In this document: one piece after another, positions 9,350 through 17,761 of the stretch
Position numbering within the stretch: the first letter of the stretch is position 1
Layout of the letters: every line of letters begins with the position of its first letter
Assembly: GCA_031181325.1 (NCBI GenBank)
Contig: JAPSKX010000028.1
Location: 1 to 38,081 of the forward strand
Direction of reading: 5' to 3'
Length of the DNA stretch: 38,081 nt
Source of the DNA: Paenibacillus sp.
Lineage (GTDB): Bacteria; Bacillota; Bacilli; Paenibacillales; YIM-B00363
Made by a program: the position numbers and the translations under genes
The notes under the pieces: model-generated
Seen by the model: only the letters and a program-made list of their open reading frames with translations
Told to the model about the DNA's origin: nothing
The model's database searches: none

Positions 9350-11703
9350 GTCGAGCTCCCCCCTTCCTTCGGCCATGCCGGCCATGCGCTCCCGCCGTCG
9401 TCTTCGGCGTAACAGCGGATTTCGTAGATCGCGGCGGACGCGTCGCCGTTCGTCGCCGTCACCGTCACGCGCAGCCGCGACGTCCGAACGGGCGCCGCCG
9501 GCACGACGGCCGACCGCCGACGGTAATTGTCTTGAATCGCGCCGAGCGCCGTCCATCGCCCGTCGACGCACGCTTCGACGACGAGATCTCTCGGGCACTG
9601 CGGGTCCCGGTATAACGCGGGATACGAACGGTAGTCGCGCAGCAGCTGCCCGGGGAACGTCAACTCGACGCGTCCGATGCGAACCGGCTCCGGCCAAGAG
9701 AGCGTCAGCGACTGCGGCAGCGCGTCTTCGGGATCGGAGCGCCATAAGTTCGTATACCGGTACGGCCGCGTCACGCCGCTGACGACCTGCTCCGCGCCGA
9801 AGCACGCTTGCGCCGGAGCGACGCGGAAGCTCATCGTCGCGCCGCTGCCGTACCTTCGCATCTGTCCCGTGCCGAGGTCGTACGCGCAGACGTGCGCCGG
9901 CTCGACGCGCTCCGCGGCGTGCCAAGCGACCAGCGGATTCTCGAGCAGATCGAGCCGTACGTACGTGCCCCGCCGCGCAGCGACGTCCAGCCCGACCGGC
10001 CACTCGATCCACTGCATCGGACCGGGAGGCACCGTGAGGACCGCTTCCGCAAGCGGAGCTCCGGGCTCGACGCGATAATCCCACAGGTGGTCGACCGCAT
10101 ACAGCCGGGCCGTCACCCGCTGCGGCGTCTCGGAAGCGTTGCCGAGGCACACGGCTACGACGTCGATCCGGTCGGCCCCGACCGCGATCCACTGTCCCCG
10201 CCGCGCCTTCAGCGCGTCCGACCCGTTCTCCTCGCGCCGCGCTTCGACCGTGCCGGCGAGCTTCGCCGCGCCGCTCGCCTCGACCGATGCGCGGCGGGCC
10301 AAATCGCGGTCGTCCTCGTTCCTCGCCTGAAGCAAGAAGCACCCGTCCCGCAGCAGCGCTTGCTGCACGTCCCGAACGCCGTTCGACGGTATATCCCGAA
10401 CCGGCACGCCGGCGCGGATCGCATAAGCGGCGGCCGTTCCCGCCGCTTGGCCCATCAAGGCGGTCGTGCCCATGACGCGCACCGTGCCGAGCGCGGCGTG
10501 CGTCACGCTGACGTTGCGACCGGCCATCATCAGGTTGTTCATCCCGCGGGCGATCAAGATGCGCAGCGGAATGCCGTACGGACCTACATAGCTCTTCGCG
10601 GCGTAGGCGCTTCCATGGCCTTCGGCGGCGGCCCGCTCGCTGAACGGCGCCAGCAGCCCCCCCGGCTCGTGCAAGTCGACGAACCATCCGCCGTACGCGA
10701 CTTCGTCCGGGAACGCCGTCTTCTCCAGCGGATCGTGCTCCGTCATGAAATACTCGCCGACGATGCGCCGGCTCTCCCGCTTCCCCGGCACTTGCCCGAC
10801 CCAATCGAGCGCGTAGTTGGCCGCGGCGATCGACAGCTCCGGGTCCTTGTTTTTGATCCAATCCCAGATGCCCAGCACATGCCTCGTCAGCTCGTGCCGC
10901 AGCGTCTCGTTGTCGTAGATCGTATGCCACGGCACGGACAACTCGATCCACCAATACCCGCTCCGGATTTCGCCCGGCCAACGGCCTTGCTTGTAGAAGA
11001 AGTCCGGGTCGTCGTAGCGCACCGCCCAATCCGGGGCGGCGAACGGAACGGGCCGCCCCGTATCTTTCGCCTTGAAGTGGATCGAGCTGCCCATGACGGC
11101 GTCGCTCGCCTGCTCCGGCGCATGCGGCTCGCCGAATTCGTCCCGCCCTTCCGTGCCGAGACGCCATTCGCAGCCGGCGAAGGCGGCGACCAGCCCGTCG
11201 CCGGTGCAGTCGATGAAGACGCCGCCCCGCAGCGTCAGCTCCGTCTCCGCGTGCTGCACGCGGCAGACGACGGCTTCGACGGTCCGGTCGTCCTTCAGCA
11301 GGACGCCGGTCACGGCCGTGTTCAGCCGGAACGTCAAGTTCGGCGTCTTCATCGCCGTGTCATAGAGCACCAAGTCCCATATGCTGTTGATCCAGCCGTT
11401 GTCCCACGTCGCCTCCTCATGGTTCCGCGCCCGCTCCTCCGTCATCAGCTCGTGCACGATGCCCGTCTCCCGCGCGTACGCATGGAAGCTCGCCGCGCCT
11501 TGCGGCGGCACGCGAATTTCCGAGGAGCTGTTCCCCCCGAACACCGGCCGGTCCTGCACGAGACAGACGCGCGCCCCGTGCCGGGCCGCCGCCACGGCGG
11601 CGCAAAAGCCGGCCAGCCCTCCGCCGCAGACGACGACGTCGTACGCCTCTTCGACGGCCCGGTATTCGGATCTCGCCGCCGAAGGCTCGAACCCTCCGCT
11701 CAC
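9346..11703 (-). CDS. FAD-dependent oxidoreductase (FAD_oxidored type) with C-terminal beta-sandwich
   Basis: A 785-residue flavoprotein. The FAD-binding Rossmann motif is DVVVCGGGLAGFCAA (22-36), followed by FGGNSSSEIRV and the second FAD contact region VFIDCTGDGLVAAFAG. A later block, NLMMAGRNVSVTHAALGTVR, also belongs to the PF12831-like FAD_oxidored group. Residues from about 600 to 775 look like a discoidin or galactose-binding-like beta-sandwich (LTLSWPEPVRIGRVELTF and SRLRVTVTATNGD), so the enzyme may hold a sugar substrate. No signal peptide, hence cytoplasmic. The start is GTG at 11703, which forms a GTGA overlap with the stop of the upstream beta-propeller gene. Probable role: oxidation of a sugar or cyclitol hydroxyl before the dehydrogenase and hydrolase steps. 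Substrate and electron acceptor are unknown. Confidence 0.88.
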   Translation of the reverse strand: MSGGFEPSAARSEYRAVEEAYDVVVCGGGLAGFCAAVAAARHGARVCLVQDRPVFGGNSSSEIRVPPQGAASFHAYARETGIVHELMTEERARNHEEATWDNGWINSIWDLVLYDTAMKTPNLTFRLNTAVTGVLLKDDRTVEAVVCRVQHAETELTLRGGVFIDCTGDGLVAAFAGCEWRLGTEGRDEFGEPHAPEQASDAVMGSSIHFKAKDTGRPVPFAAPDWAVRYDDPDFFYKQGRWPGEIRSGYWWIELSVPWHTIYDNETLRHELTRHVLGIWDWIKNKDPELSIAAANYALDWVGQVPGKRESRRIVGEYFMTEHDPLEKTAFPDEVAYGGWFVDLHEPGGLLAPFSERAAAEGHGSAYAAKSYVGPYGIPLRILIARGMNNLMMAGRNVSVTHAALGTVRVMGTTALMGQAAGTAAAYAIRAGVPVRDIPSNGVRDVQQALLRDGCFLLQARNEDDRDLARRASVEASGAAKLAGTVEARREENGSDALKARRGQWIAVGADRIDVVAVCLGNASETPQRVTARLYAVDHLWDYRVEPGAPLAEAVLTVPPGPMQWIEWPVGLDVAARRGTYVRLDLLENPLVAWHAAERVEPAHVCAYDLGTGQMRRYGSGATMSFRVAPAQACFGAEQVVSGVTRPYRYTNLWRSDPEDALPQSLTLSWPEPVRIGRVELTFPGQLLRDYRSYPALYRDPQCPRDLVVEACVDGRWTALGAIQDNYRRRSAVVPAAPVRTSRLRVTVTATNGDASAAIYEIRCYAEDDGGSAWPAWPKEGGSST

Positions 11704-13973
11704 GCGCGCTCACCTCCGCTCGATCCGCCGACGGGAACCGCAACCCCTTCGTAGCGCACGATGCAGCCGTAGAGCTCGCCCGAAGCGACCCAGAGCGCGT
11801 CGTCCTCCGTCGCATAGGCCAAACAAGAGATGTAGTGAATGCTCGCCCATTCGGTGTCGACGTCCCTTAGATCGTTGTTGTCCTTTATCACCCGAGGCCG
11901 GCCGAGATCGACGAACCCTTCGGCCGGCGAGAAGCGGAACACATGGCCCGCGTCCTTCGAGCCGCCGTAGACGCCGGCGGCGACGACGTCGCCGAGACGG
12001 ACGAACCGCCGCAGCTCCCCGGCGGAAAACAGCCGGCCGTACGTCGTCCGCCGCCGCAAATCCGGCGACAGCGTAAAAAGCAAGCCGTCTCGCGTGCCCG
12101 CGACGATCGTGCCGTCGGCGAGCGTAACGCCGCCGGTCACCGTCGCCAGGAACGCCCGGCCGCGAATGGACGGCGCCCTCGCCTCCAGCGCCTCGCAGCT
12201 CCCTTCCGCCGCGTCGTACAGCAGCAGCTCGTCGTTGCGGCCGGACAGCAACAGCCTGCGCCCGTCGAGCCGGACGATCCCGCCCCCCGGAGGGACGGAG
12301 CCCGCGTGCGGGAGCGGGGCGCATGCGCCCGTCGCGATGCGAAGCGAGTACAACGCGCCGTTCTCGTCGCTCGCGAGCGCGGCGCCGCCGCCGAGCGCGC
12401 AATGCAGCGCCGAGAGCTTGACGCCGCTCGAAACCGTCGGCTCGGCGGCGGACCGGACGCCGACGCCCGCGAGGTCCAGGACCGCGACGCGGCCGTCGTC
12501 CGTCAGCAGGAGAATCGCGTCGTCCTCCCAATCGAGGCAGGAGATCGGCGCCGACGCGGAGACGACCGTAGCCTTCGTGGGCTCTGTCGCGTCGCGATCG
12601 AGCTCGAGCAGCATTGCGCGTTCCCGCCCGGTCACCGCATACAGCTTGCCGTTCGCGTACCGCATATGCCGCACCGCCGTGTCCGGCCAGGCCATATGCT
12701 GGTGCAGCGGGACCGTACGCGTGTCGCGCGCGACGATGTGCATGTACGCCGGCGCGCCGACGCCGTTGTAATCCGGCTCGCTGTACGGCCGCAGCGCGGC
12801 GTTCGGCGCATCCGGTCCCGGCGGGCGCAGCTTCTTCGCGTCGACGGCCAGAATATACGGGGAAAACTCGCCGCACACGTCCACCATGTGCAGCTTCCCC
12901 TCGTCGTCGAAGATCATCTCGCAGAGGTACTGCGAATCTTTGCCGGCCGGCGTAACGAGACCGAGATTTTCGGGCGCGCCTCCGTTCAGGACGTCCCAGC
13001 GAACTAACCGGATCGGGCTGTAGCCGTCATACGTCTTCAAGCCGTAATACAGCACGAAGTCGTCGTCCGCGGCGAGGCCGCCGATGCCGTACGGGTTGAC
13101 CGGACGCTGCTCCGGCAGGTGGATCGGACCGTGATTCGTCGCCTCTAACGTCTCGGGATCGAGCTCGAGCAGCTCCCCGTCCATATTGTCCACCATGAAG
13201 ATCGTATTCCGGGGAGAGTGAACGGCGAAGATGAACTGCCGCCGATGCTTCGTGCCGTTCGGCGACGTAAACCGCGCCTTCGCGTTCTCGATCCGTTCCG
13301 TCGCCGGATCGTACCGCCACACCCCGCCGGTGTAAGAGCTTCCGTACAGCCGGCCTTCCCTGTCTTTGACCAAGCGGCAGGAGGAAAACTCGGACACCTT
13401 GCCGTAATCCTTCACTTCGTTCGTCTCGAGGTCCAGGCGGTAGAAATGCCCTCTCATGTAGCCCAGAAAATAATAAAACCTCGGGTCGTTCCCGAGCATC
13501 CCGCCGTACATGCTTTCTCTGGGGACGGGAATGCCCCGGACCTGCACCTCGTTCGTATCGGGATCGACGATCATCACGATCGAGCCCGGGAAGCCTTCCC
13601 AGGGGTCCTCGTAATACTGCTCGTACATCCATTGCTTATGTCCGGGAGCCGGCGCCGTGTTATGCGTCGCCATAATGAGCCGCCCGTCCGGCAGGAAGTC
13701 GATGCTCGTATGGATCTTGCTCGGCGGCATCTGCCGCGCGTCGACGATCCACGCATTGGCGACGTCGAAGATGAGCCGAATGTCGCCCGTCTTCGGGTAA
13801 TACTCGTACAGCAGCGCTGTAAGCGGTTTCTCGTTTTCGCCGCACACGCTGACGTAGAATCGACCGTCGGGCGATTTCGCGAAATCCCAAACCGCGTTAT
13901 GCCCCTCCGCGTTCGGCAGCTGCGTAAATCGGGTTAGCTCCTCCGGCAGCGCCGCCAGCAAATTGTTGCTCAT
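11700..13973 (-). CDS. Large cytoplasmic beta-propeller protein, function unknown
   Basis: A 757-residue protein made of repeated four-strand units, readable from phrases such as FAKSPDGRFYVSVCG, SIDFLPDGRLIMATHN, RLVKDREGRLYGSSYTGGVW, MIFDDEGKLHMVD and LATVTGGVTLADGTIVAGT. The length suits two propellers, with a likely break around residues 390-410. There is no signal peptide or membrane segment. The N-terminal half is well structured with His/Trp/Tyr-rich patches (HNTAPAPGHKQWMYEQYYED). That leaves open a lyase-type or sensor role, since some polysaccharide lyases are beta-propellers, but I see no diagnostic catalytic motif. It is the first gene of its operon, behind a good promoter (14031-14059), and is coupled to the FAD enzyme through a GTGA overlap. 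The beta-propeller fold is quite sure; function is not assigned. Confidence 0.82.
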   Translation of the reverse strand: MSNNLLAALPEELTRFTQLPNAEGHNAVWDFAKSPDGRFYVSVCGENEKPLTALLYEYYPKTGDIRLIFDVANAWIVDARQMPPSKIHTSIDFLPDGRLIMATHNTAPAPGHKQWMYEQYYEDPWEGFPGSIVMIVDPDTNEVQVRGIPVPRESMYGGMLGNDPRFYYFLGYMRGHFYRLDLETNEVKDYGKVSEFSSCRLVKDREGRLYGSSYTGGVWRYDPATERIENAKARFTSPNGTKHRRQFIFAVHSPRNTIFMVDNMDGELLELDPETLEATNHGPIHLPEQRPVNPYGIGGLAADDDFVLYYGLKTYDGYSPIRLVRWDVLNGGAPENLGLVTPAGKDSQYLCEMIFDDEGKLHMVDVCGEFSPYILAVDAKKLRPPGPDAPNAALRPYSEPDYNGVGAPAYMHIVARDTRTVPLHQHMAWPDTAVRHMRYANGKLYAVTGRERAMLLELDRDATEPTKATVVSASAPISCLDWEDDAILLLTDDGRVAVLDLAGVGVRSAAEPTVSSGVKLSALHCALGGGAALASDENGALYSLRIATGACAPLPHAGSVPPGGGIVRLDGRRLLLSGRNDELLLYDAAEGSCEALEARAPSIRGRAFLATVTGGVTLADGTIVAGTRDGLLFTLSPDLRRRTTYGRLFSAGELRRFVRLGDVVAAGVYGGSKDAGHVFRFSPAEGFVDLGRPRVIKDNNDLRDVDTEWASIHYISCLAYATEDDALWVASGELYGCIVRYEGVAVPVGGSSGGERA

Positions 13974-14030
13974 CCCGCTCCCCCTCGACTCCCGTATTCG
14001 AGTTTCCGTTCTATTCCAGTTGTTAAGAAA

Positions 14031-14059
14031 ATTCTATAATCGACTCCCTCGATAGTCAA
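14031..14059 (-). promoter_or_regulatory. Sigma-A promoter of the nine-gene catabolic operon
   Basis: On the minus strand, TTGACT (14059-14054) and TAGAAT (14036-14031) are 17 bases apart, each matching five of six consensus bases. Transcription would start near 14024, about 50 bases before the ATG at 13973. It lies right behind the terminator of the IclR gene, so this operon is a separate unit. Confidence 0.72.
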
Positions 14060-14060
14060 T
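14039..14060. promoter_or_regulatory. Inverted repeat overlapping the -35 box, candidate operator
   Basis: Arms ATTGACT and AGTCGAT (minus strand; 6 of 7 positions complementary) are separated by 8 bases and cover the -35 box and spacer of the promoter at 14031-14059. A protein bound here would block RNA polymerase. The neighbouring IclR protein is the obvious candidate, but this is inference from position. Confidence 0.4.
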
Positions 14061-14073
14061 GATTTTTTCACGT

Positions 14074-14085
14074 ATGTTTAAACAT
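14074..14085. promoter_or_regulatory. Perfect 12-base palindrome ATGTTTAAACAT upstream of the promoter
   Basis: This palindrome lies 15-26 bases upstream of the -35 box of the catabolic operon, where activators or a second operator are often found. IclR proteins often bind AT-rich palindromes of about this size. No second copy was seen elsewhere in an intergenic region of the window. Confidence 0.4.
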
Positions 14086-14113
14086 TTTTTATTTATGAAA
14101 ACTGCACAACAAA

Positions 14114-14135
14114 GCCCCCTGCGAAAGCAGGAGGC
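14114..14135 (-). terminator. Rho-independent terminator behind the IclR gene
   Basis: Nine-base arms GCCTCCTGC and GCAGGGGGC (minus strand) with loop TTTC are followed by a T-rich stretch. On the minus strand the one unmatched position is a U-G wobble; on the plus strand it would be a C-A mismatch, which supports minus-strand use. It begins 25 bases after the IclR stop. Confidence 0.72.
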
Positions 14136-14159
14136 CGAAGAGCCGCGGACGGCATGCGT

Positions 14160-14930
14160 TCAGTTTTGCAAATACACTTTGTTGCTGATTTCCGTGCAGG
14201 CCTTCTTGATCCAAATCCGCGTGTTTTCCCACAATTCGTCCGTAATTCGGATCACGGGAATCGACACGCTGACGGAGGCGACGACGTTGCCCTCCATATC
14301 GTAGATCGGCCCGCCCATGCAGTGGACGCCCTCCACCGATTCGCCGTAGTTGTACGCGATCTGTTCTTCTCGCACCTTCGTGAGCTCCTCTTTCAGCGCG
14401 TCGACGGTCGAGATCGTTTTGCTTGTAAACGTCTTTAATTTTTTCTTCGGATACAGCGCGTCGATTTCCTCTTCGGGCATCCGGCTGAGCAATATTTTCC
14501 CGGAGGCGGACGCATGCAGCGGCAGCACGGAGCCGAGACTCGTGGACACCCGGAACGGCTGCGCGATTTGCTTCTCCGCAATATAGACGACCTTATCTTC
14601 GCTGCGCACGCCGAGCATGACGGCTTCTTTCAGTTGGTCCGCCATCTTGCCCGCGATATGGTAAAATTCCGCGGTCAAGCTGGTGCTCTTCCGATGCTGC
14701 ACCCGAATTTCGAAGAGCTTATAGCCTAAGCGGAAATTTTTCCCCGTGCTGTCCGACTCGAGATATCCGCGGCTCAGCATGTTCTGGAGGAGTTGGTACG
14801 TGCTGCTGGCGGGCATGTTTAACGATTTCGCGATTTCCGTCAGCGTATAAGAATCTTTATCGCCGGAATACAGCTCGAAAATATCTAGAACCCGATCCGC
14901 CGATTTCACTTTAGGCGATGGTTGCTCCAA
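14160..14930 (-). CDS. IclR-family transcriptional regulator
   Basis: A 256-residue regulator when started at the TTG at 14930, which has a perfect AAGGAGG seven bases upstream. Frames open further up have no ribosome binding site and would add unlikely residues. Residues about 9-70 form the winged helix (ADRVLDIFELYSGDK, TLTEIAKSLNMPASSTYQLL). The rest is the IclR effector domain, with PLHASASGKILLS, YGESVEGVHCMGGPIYD and ASVSVSIPV. The family controls catabolism of sugar acids, aromatics and acetate. It sits between the transport operon upstream and the catabolic operon downstream, and has its own promoter (14959-14988) and terminator (14114-14135). The inverted repeats in front of the next operon are likely targets. 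A sugar acid or lactone-derived effector would fit the SMP-30 gene upstream, but that is inference. Confidence 0.93.
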   Translation of the reverse strand: MEQPSPKVKSADRVLDIFELYSGDKDSYTLTEIAKSLNMPASSTYQLLQNMLSRGYLESDSTGKNFRLGYKLFEIRVQHRKSTSLTAEFYHIAGKMADQLKEAVMLGVRSEDKVVYIAEKQIAQPFRVSTSLGSVLPLHASASGKILLSRMPEEEIDALYPKKKLKTFTSKTISTVDALKEELTKVREEQIAYNYGESVEGVHCMGGPIYDMEGNVVASVSVSIPVIRITDELWENTRIWIKKACTEISNKVYLQN

Positions 14931-14937
14931 GGATATC

Positions 14938-14944
14938 CCTCCTT
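14938..14944 (-). promoter_or_regulatory. Ribosome binding site that decides the TTG start of the IclR gene
   Basis: AAGGAGG, seven bases before TTG at 14930. No ATG with a comparable site exists nearby, so the TTG start is well supported. Confidence 0.75.
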
Positions 14945-14958
14945 CTTTCTCCGCAAAT

Positions 14959-14988
14959 ATTGTATCGTATACGCCGCGCGGGTGTCCA
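14959..14988 (-). promoter_or_regulatory. Probable sigma-A promoter of the IclR gene
   Basis: On the minus strand TGGACA (14988-14983) and TACAAT (14964-14959) are 18 bases apart, five of six matches each. It lies in the 97-base gap behind the SMP-30 gene, so the regulator can be made independently of the long transport operon. The leader would be only about 20 bases. Confidence 0.5.
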
Positions 14989-15027
14989 TGACGACCCGGC
15001 TGCGGCGAATCGCCCAAGACGAATCGC

Positions 15028-15876
15028 CTACGACGGCGCGACTCCCCTCCACATCGTCCAGCATCGGCCGGGCGCGTCCGTCCGGAACGTCTCGATCGCG
15101 CCGGCGTCGGCGACCGTCACGTAGCAATCCCGGCCGTCCGGCCCGCCGAACGTCAGGTTCGTGCAGCGCTTCCCGATCAGCGCGAATTCCGCAAGGCGCG
15201 CCCCGTCGGGCGAAAGCTTGGCTATGACGCCTCGGCCGTACCGGGTCACGTACAAGTTCCCCGCCGCGTCGCAGCGCATGCCGTCCAGCAGATGGTCGTC
15301 GAAGCGGTGCAGCAGCCGCTTGCCCGACACCTCGCCGGCCTCCGACACGTCGTACGCCCATACGGTCCGCTCGAGCGTCTCGTTCACGTACAGCGTCCGC
15401 TCGTCCGGGCTGAGCTCGATTCCGTTCGTCGTTCCCATGCCGGTCTCGAGCCGCGTCGTCTTTCCGTCCGGATCGATCCGCCACAGCTGTCCGGTGCCGT
15501 CGTCCCAATTCGGATCGCTCGCGAACAGCATGCCGTCCGAACGGATCGCGAGATCGTTCGGCTGGTTCATGCGCGGCTCGCGGGCATGCACCGAGACGCG
15601 CCTCGTCGAGAGCTCGATCTTCAGCACGTTATGACCGGCGAAGTCCGCGACGAACAACGCCCCCTCCTTCGGGTACGCCCGCATGCCGCAGCCCATGCTG
15701 CCTTCGGGCAGCGAGACGAAGTATTCGACCTCCCCCTGCGGGTTCGCCTTGCCGATCGCCCGGGGACGCTCGTCGATATAAGCGACGGCGTACACATTGC
15801 CGTCGGCGTCGCAGACCGGGCCTTCGATTCCGTCCGAGAACGCCCCGCGCCTCGTGAATTCCCGCGCGCTCGTCAT
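15028..15876 (-). CDS. SMP-30/gluconolactonase/LRE family protein
   Basis: A 282-residue six-bladed beta-propeller of the SMP-30/Gnl family. Metal-site blocks are visible: SDGIEGPVCDADGNVY (Glu), MNQPNDLAIRSDG and GTTNGIELSPDERTLYVNE (Asn residues), and LLDGMRCDAAGNLYVT (Asp, proposed general base). These enzymes hydrolyse aldono-lactones such as gluconolactone with Ca or Zn. No signal peptide, hence intracellular. It is the last transport-operon gene before the IclR gene and starts at 15876 with an ATGA overlap with the permease stop. A frame open far upstream belongs to shadow sequence of the permease. A lactone-opening step implies that the imported sugar is oxidised to a lactone, which fits the several dehydrogenases in the next operon. 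Confidence 0.93.
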   Translation of the reverse strand: MTSAREFTRRGAFSDGIEGPVCDADGNVYAVAYIDERPRAIGKANPQGEVEYFVSLPEGSMGCGMRAYPKEGALFVADFAGHNVLKIELSTRRVSVHAREPRMNQPNDLAIRSDGMLFASDPNWDDGTGQLWRIDPDGKTTRLETGMGTTNGIELSPDERTLYVNETLERTVWAYDVSEAGEVSGKRLLHRFDDHLLDGMRCDAAGNLYVTRYGRGVIAKLSPDGARLAEFALIGKRCTNLTFGGPDGRDCYVTVADAGAIETFRTDAPGRCWTMWRGVAPS

Positions 15877-16856
15877 TCCACCATCCCCGATCGCTCGATG
15901 CCTTCGGTAAACCAGCGCTGCGCGATCATGTAGACGATCAGCGGGGGCAGGATGATCAGGAACGCCGCGGCCATCTTCGGCCCTTCCGCGATCGGGTCCT
16001 TGCCGGCGTCGGCGCCGAACGTCAGCGATTGATTGCCGATCAGCTGCATCTCGAGCGCGCTCAGCCGGATCGACAGCGGCGTGAAGCCCTTGCTGAGCAG
16101 CAGCGTCGCCTCGTAATACATGTTCCAGTACCAGATGAAGGAGAACAGAAACACGACGAGGCAGGACGCGCTCGCGAGCGGCAGCATGATGCGGAAGAAC
16201 AGGCGGAACGCGGAGGCGCCGTCCATCTTCGCCGCCTCCTCCAGCGCCTTCGGCTGCGATAAGAAGAATTGCCGGAAAATAATGACGAACAACGCGCCGC
16301 GCAGCCCTTGCCCGAGCAGCGCCGGCACGAGGAAGACGAACGGCGTATGCAGCCAGCCGAGCTTCTGATATATCATGTACAGCGGCACGATCGTGATTTG
16401 CGGCGGCACCAGAAACGTCACGATCGTCAGGAAGAAGAAGACGTTCTTCCCCGGGAACTGCAAGCGGGCGAGCGCGTACCCGGTGATCGCGCAGGAGATC
16501 ACTTGGAACACGGACCCGAACAAGGCGATCGTGAGCGTGCTCGCGAACGACTGCGGATAGACGAGACCGTTCCAGGCGTCGACGAAATTTTGCGGATCGA
16601 CGTTCCGCGGGATGACCCCGACCACCGGATCGATCAAGTCCGCCAAGCTCTTCAAGCTGGTGGACGCCATGTAGATGATCGGCTTCACGTAGAGGAAAGC
16701 GATCACCGTCAGCAGCAGGACGATCGATATTTTCGCGATCCACCCGTCGTTGACGTTCTGCCCCAGCGCGTATCGCTTCCAATGCTGCGCTTTGCGTCCG
16801 GACAGGACGCTGCCCGCCTCCAGCTTCCAACGCTTCACCGCTTCCTCGAGCTTCAT
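15873..16856 (-). CDS. Carbohydrate ABC transporter permease, MalG type (second pair)
   Basis: A 327-residue inner-membrane permease with about six transmembrane helices. The EAA loop that docks to the ATPase reads EEAAKMDGASAFRLFFRIML. A soluble N-terminal stretch of about 45 residues precedes the first helix (ISIVLLLTVIAFLYV), longer than in ordinary MalG proteins. It pairs with the MalF-type gene just upstream (16853-17761), joined by an ATGA overlap, and overlaps the SMP-30 gene the same way. No ATPase gene is next to this pair; the only one in the operon is at 26930-28060, and MsmX-like ATPases are known to serve several permeases. Substrate probably a mono- or oligosaccharide. Confidence 0.93.
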   Translation of the reverse strand: MKLEEAVKRWKLEAGSVLSGRKAQHWKRYALGQNVNDGWIAKISIVLLLTVIAFLYVKPIIYMASTSLKSLADLIDPVVGVIPRNVDPQNFVDAWNGLVYPQSFASTLTIALFGSVFQVISCAITGYALARLQFPGKNVFFFLTIVTFLVPPQITIVPLYMIYQKLGWLHTPFVFLVPALLGQGLRGALFVIIFRQFFLSQPKALEEAAKMDGASAFRLFFRIMLPLASASCLVVFLFSFIWYWNMYYEATLLLSKGFTPLSIRLSALEMQLIGNQSLTFGADAGKDPIAEGPKMAAAFLIILPPLIVYMIAQRWFTEGIERSGMVE

Positions 16857-17761
16857 CGCGGCGTCGTCCCTCCTTTCGCGGCCCGCACCGTGAGCGCCAT
16901 CGCCAGGCCGATCAGTACGAGAATCAATAAAAAATACAACCAAGCCATCGCGCTCGCGTATCCGTACCCCGTCGTCGCGTTGAACATATTGTTTTTCACC
17001 GTGTCCAGCACGGGATTGAACGGGTACGTAAACAAATCCACGATCGTGTAGATCGCGTTCAGTCCGACGAACGGAATCATGGCGGGGAACGTAATTTTCC
17101 AGAAGCTCTCCCAGGGCGACGCCCCGTCGACGCGAATCGCTTCGTACAGCGACTTCGAGATCGTCTGGAAGCCGGCGAGGAAAATGAGAATTTGCACCCC
17201 GGAGTACCATAGGATGATGACTGCTTTGCCGAGAATGCTCTGAATCGCGTCGCCGACCGAATTGTCGAAGTATTGGTCGACGACGGCCGCCACGTTGTAT
17301 TGGTCCATGAACGGCAGCTCGCCAGCCCCCTGATTGAACAACTCCATCAGCACCTGCCCCGTGGCGAAGATGACCGGCAGGAAGAAGATCGTCCGCATCA
17401 GCCCTCGACCGGGGAACCGTTGATTCAAGAGCAGCGCGACCAGGAACGAGAAGATCAGGATCAGCGGGATGATCAGCAGCATCTCTTGGAAATACGTGAT
17501 CAACAGGATCGGATACACGTTGTTTTCGAACAGCATCCGGTAGTAATTGTCGAATCCCACCCAAGTGTACTGAAAGCCTTCGCTCGTAATCATGACTTTA
17601 TTGAAGCTGTTGTAGAGCGACCAGCCGACCGGGAACGCGACGAACGCGCCGAAGCCGACGATCCACGGGAGCATGAACAAATACCCGACGCCGTACCCTC
17701 TCCAGCGGAACCGGACGTATTGCTTGCGTCGCGCGGCTTCCGAGCTCGCTTCCGTGTTCAT
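16853..17761 (-). CDS. Sugar ABC transporter permease, MalF/UgpA type (second pair)
   Basis: A 302-residue six-helix permease. Recognisable blocks are GYLFMLPWIVGFGAFVAFPV in the first helix, FLPVIFATGQVLMELFNQG, and the EAA loop EAIRVDGASPWESFWKITFP. The N-terminus is short and basic (RRKQYVRFRWRGYG), suiting a cytosolic start. It overlaps the DUF5696 gene upstream and the MalG-type gene downstream by four bases each. Together the two form a complete heterodimeric channel; which solute-binding protein delivers to it is not evident, as none is encoded next to it. Confidence 0.93.
   Translation of the reverse strand: MNTEASSEAARRKQYVRFRWRGYGVGYLFMLPWIVGFGAFVAFPVGWSLYNSFNKVMITSEGFQYTWVGFDNYYRMLFENNVYPILLITYFQEMLLIIPLILIFSFLVALLLNQRFPGRGLMRTIFFLPVIFATGQVLMELFNQGAGELPFMDQYNVAAVVDQYFDNSVGDAIQSILGKAVIILWYSGVQILIFLAGFQTISKSLYEAIRVDGASPWESFWKITFPAMIPFVGLNAIYTIVDLFTYPFNPVLDTVKNNMFNATTGYGYASAMAWLYFLLILVLIGLAMALTVRAAKGGTTPR

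Noticed and set aside
7818-11703. Possible frameshifts, because neighbouring frames run into each other over several kilobases
   Set aside because: Each join is a clean ATGA or GTGA stop/start overlap with complete domains on both sides, so these are separate coupled genes.
9808-11754. Long plus-strand open frame of 648 codons opposite the FAD oxidoreductase gene
   Set aside because: Arg/Pro/His-rich translation without recognisable motifs, no ribosome site; it is the complementary shadow of a clear flavoprotein gene in GC-rich DNA.
15001-15027. Short repeats CGAATCGCC behind the SMP-30 gene as a terminator
   Set aside because: Only a five-base stem can form and no T tract follows.
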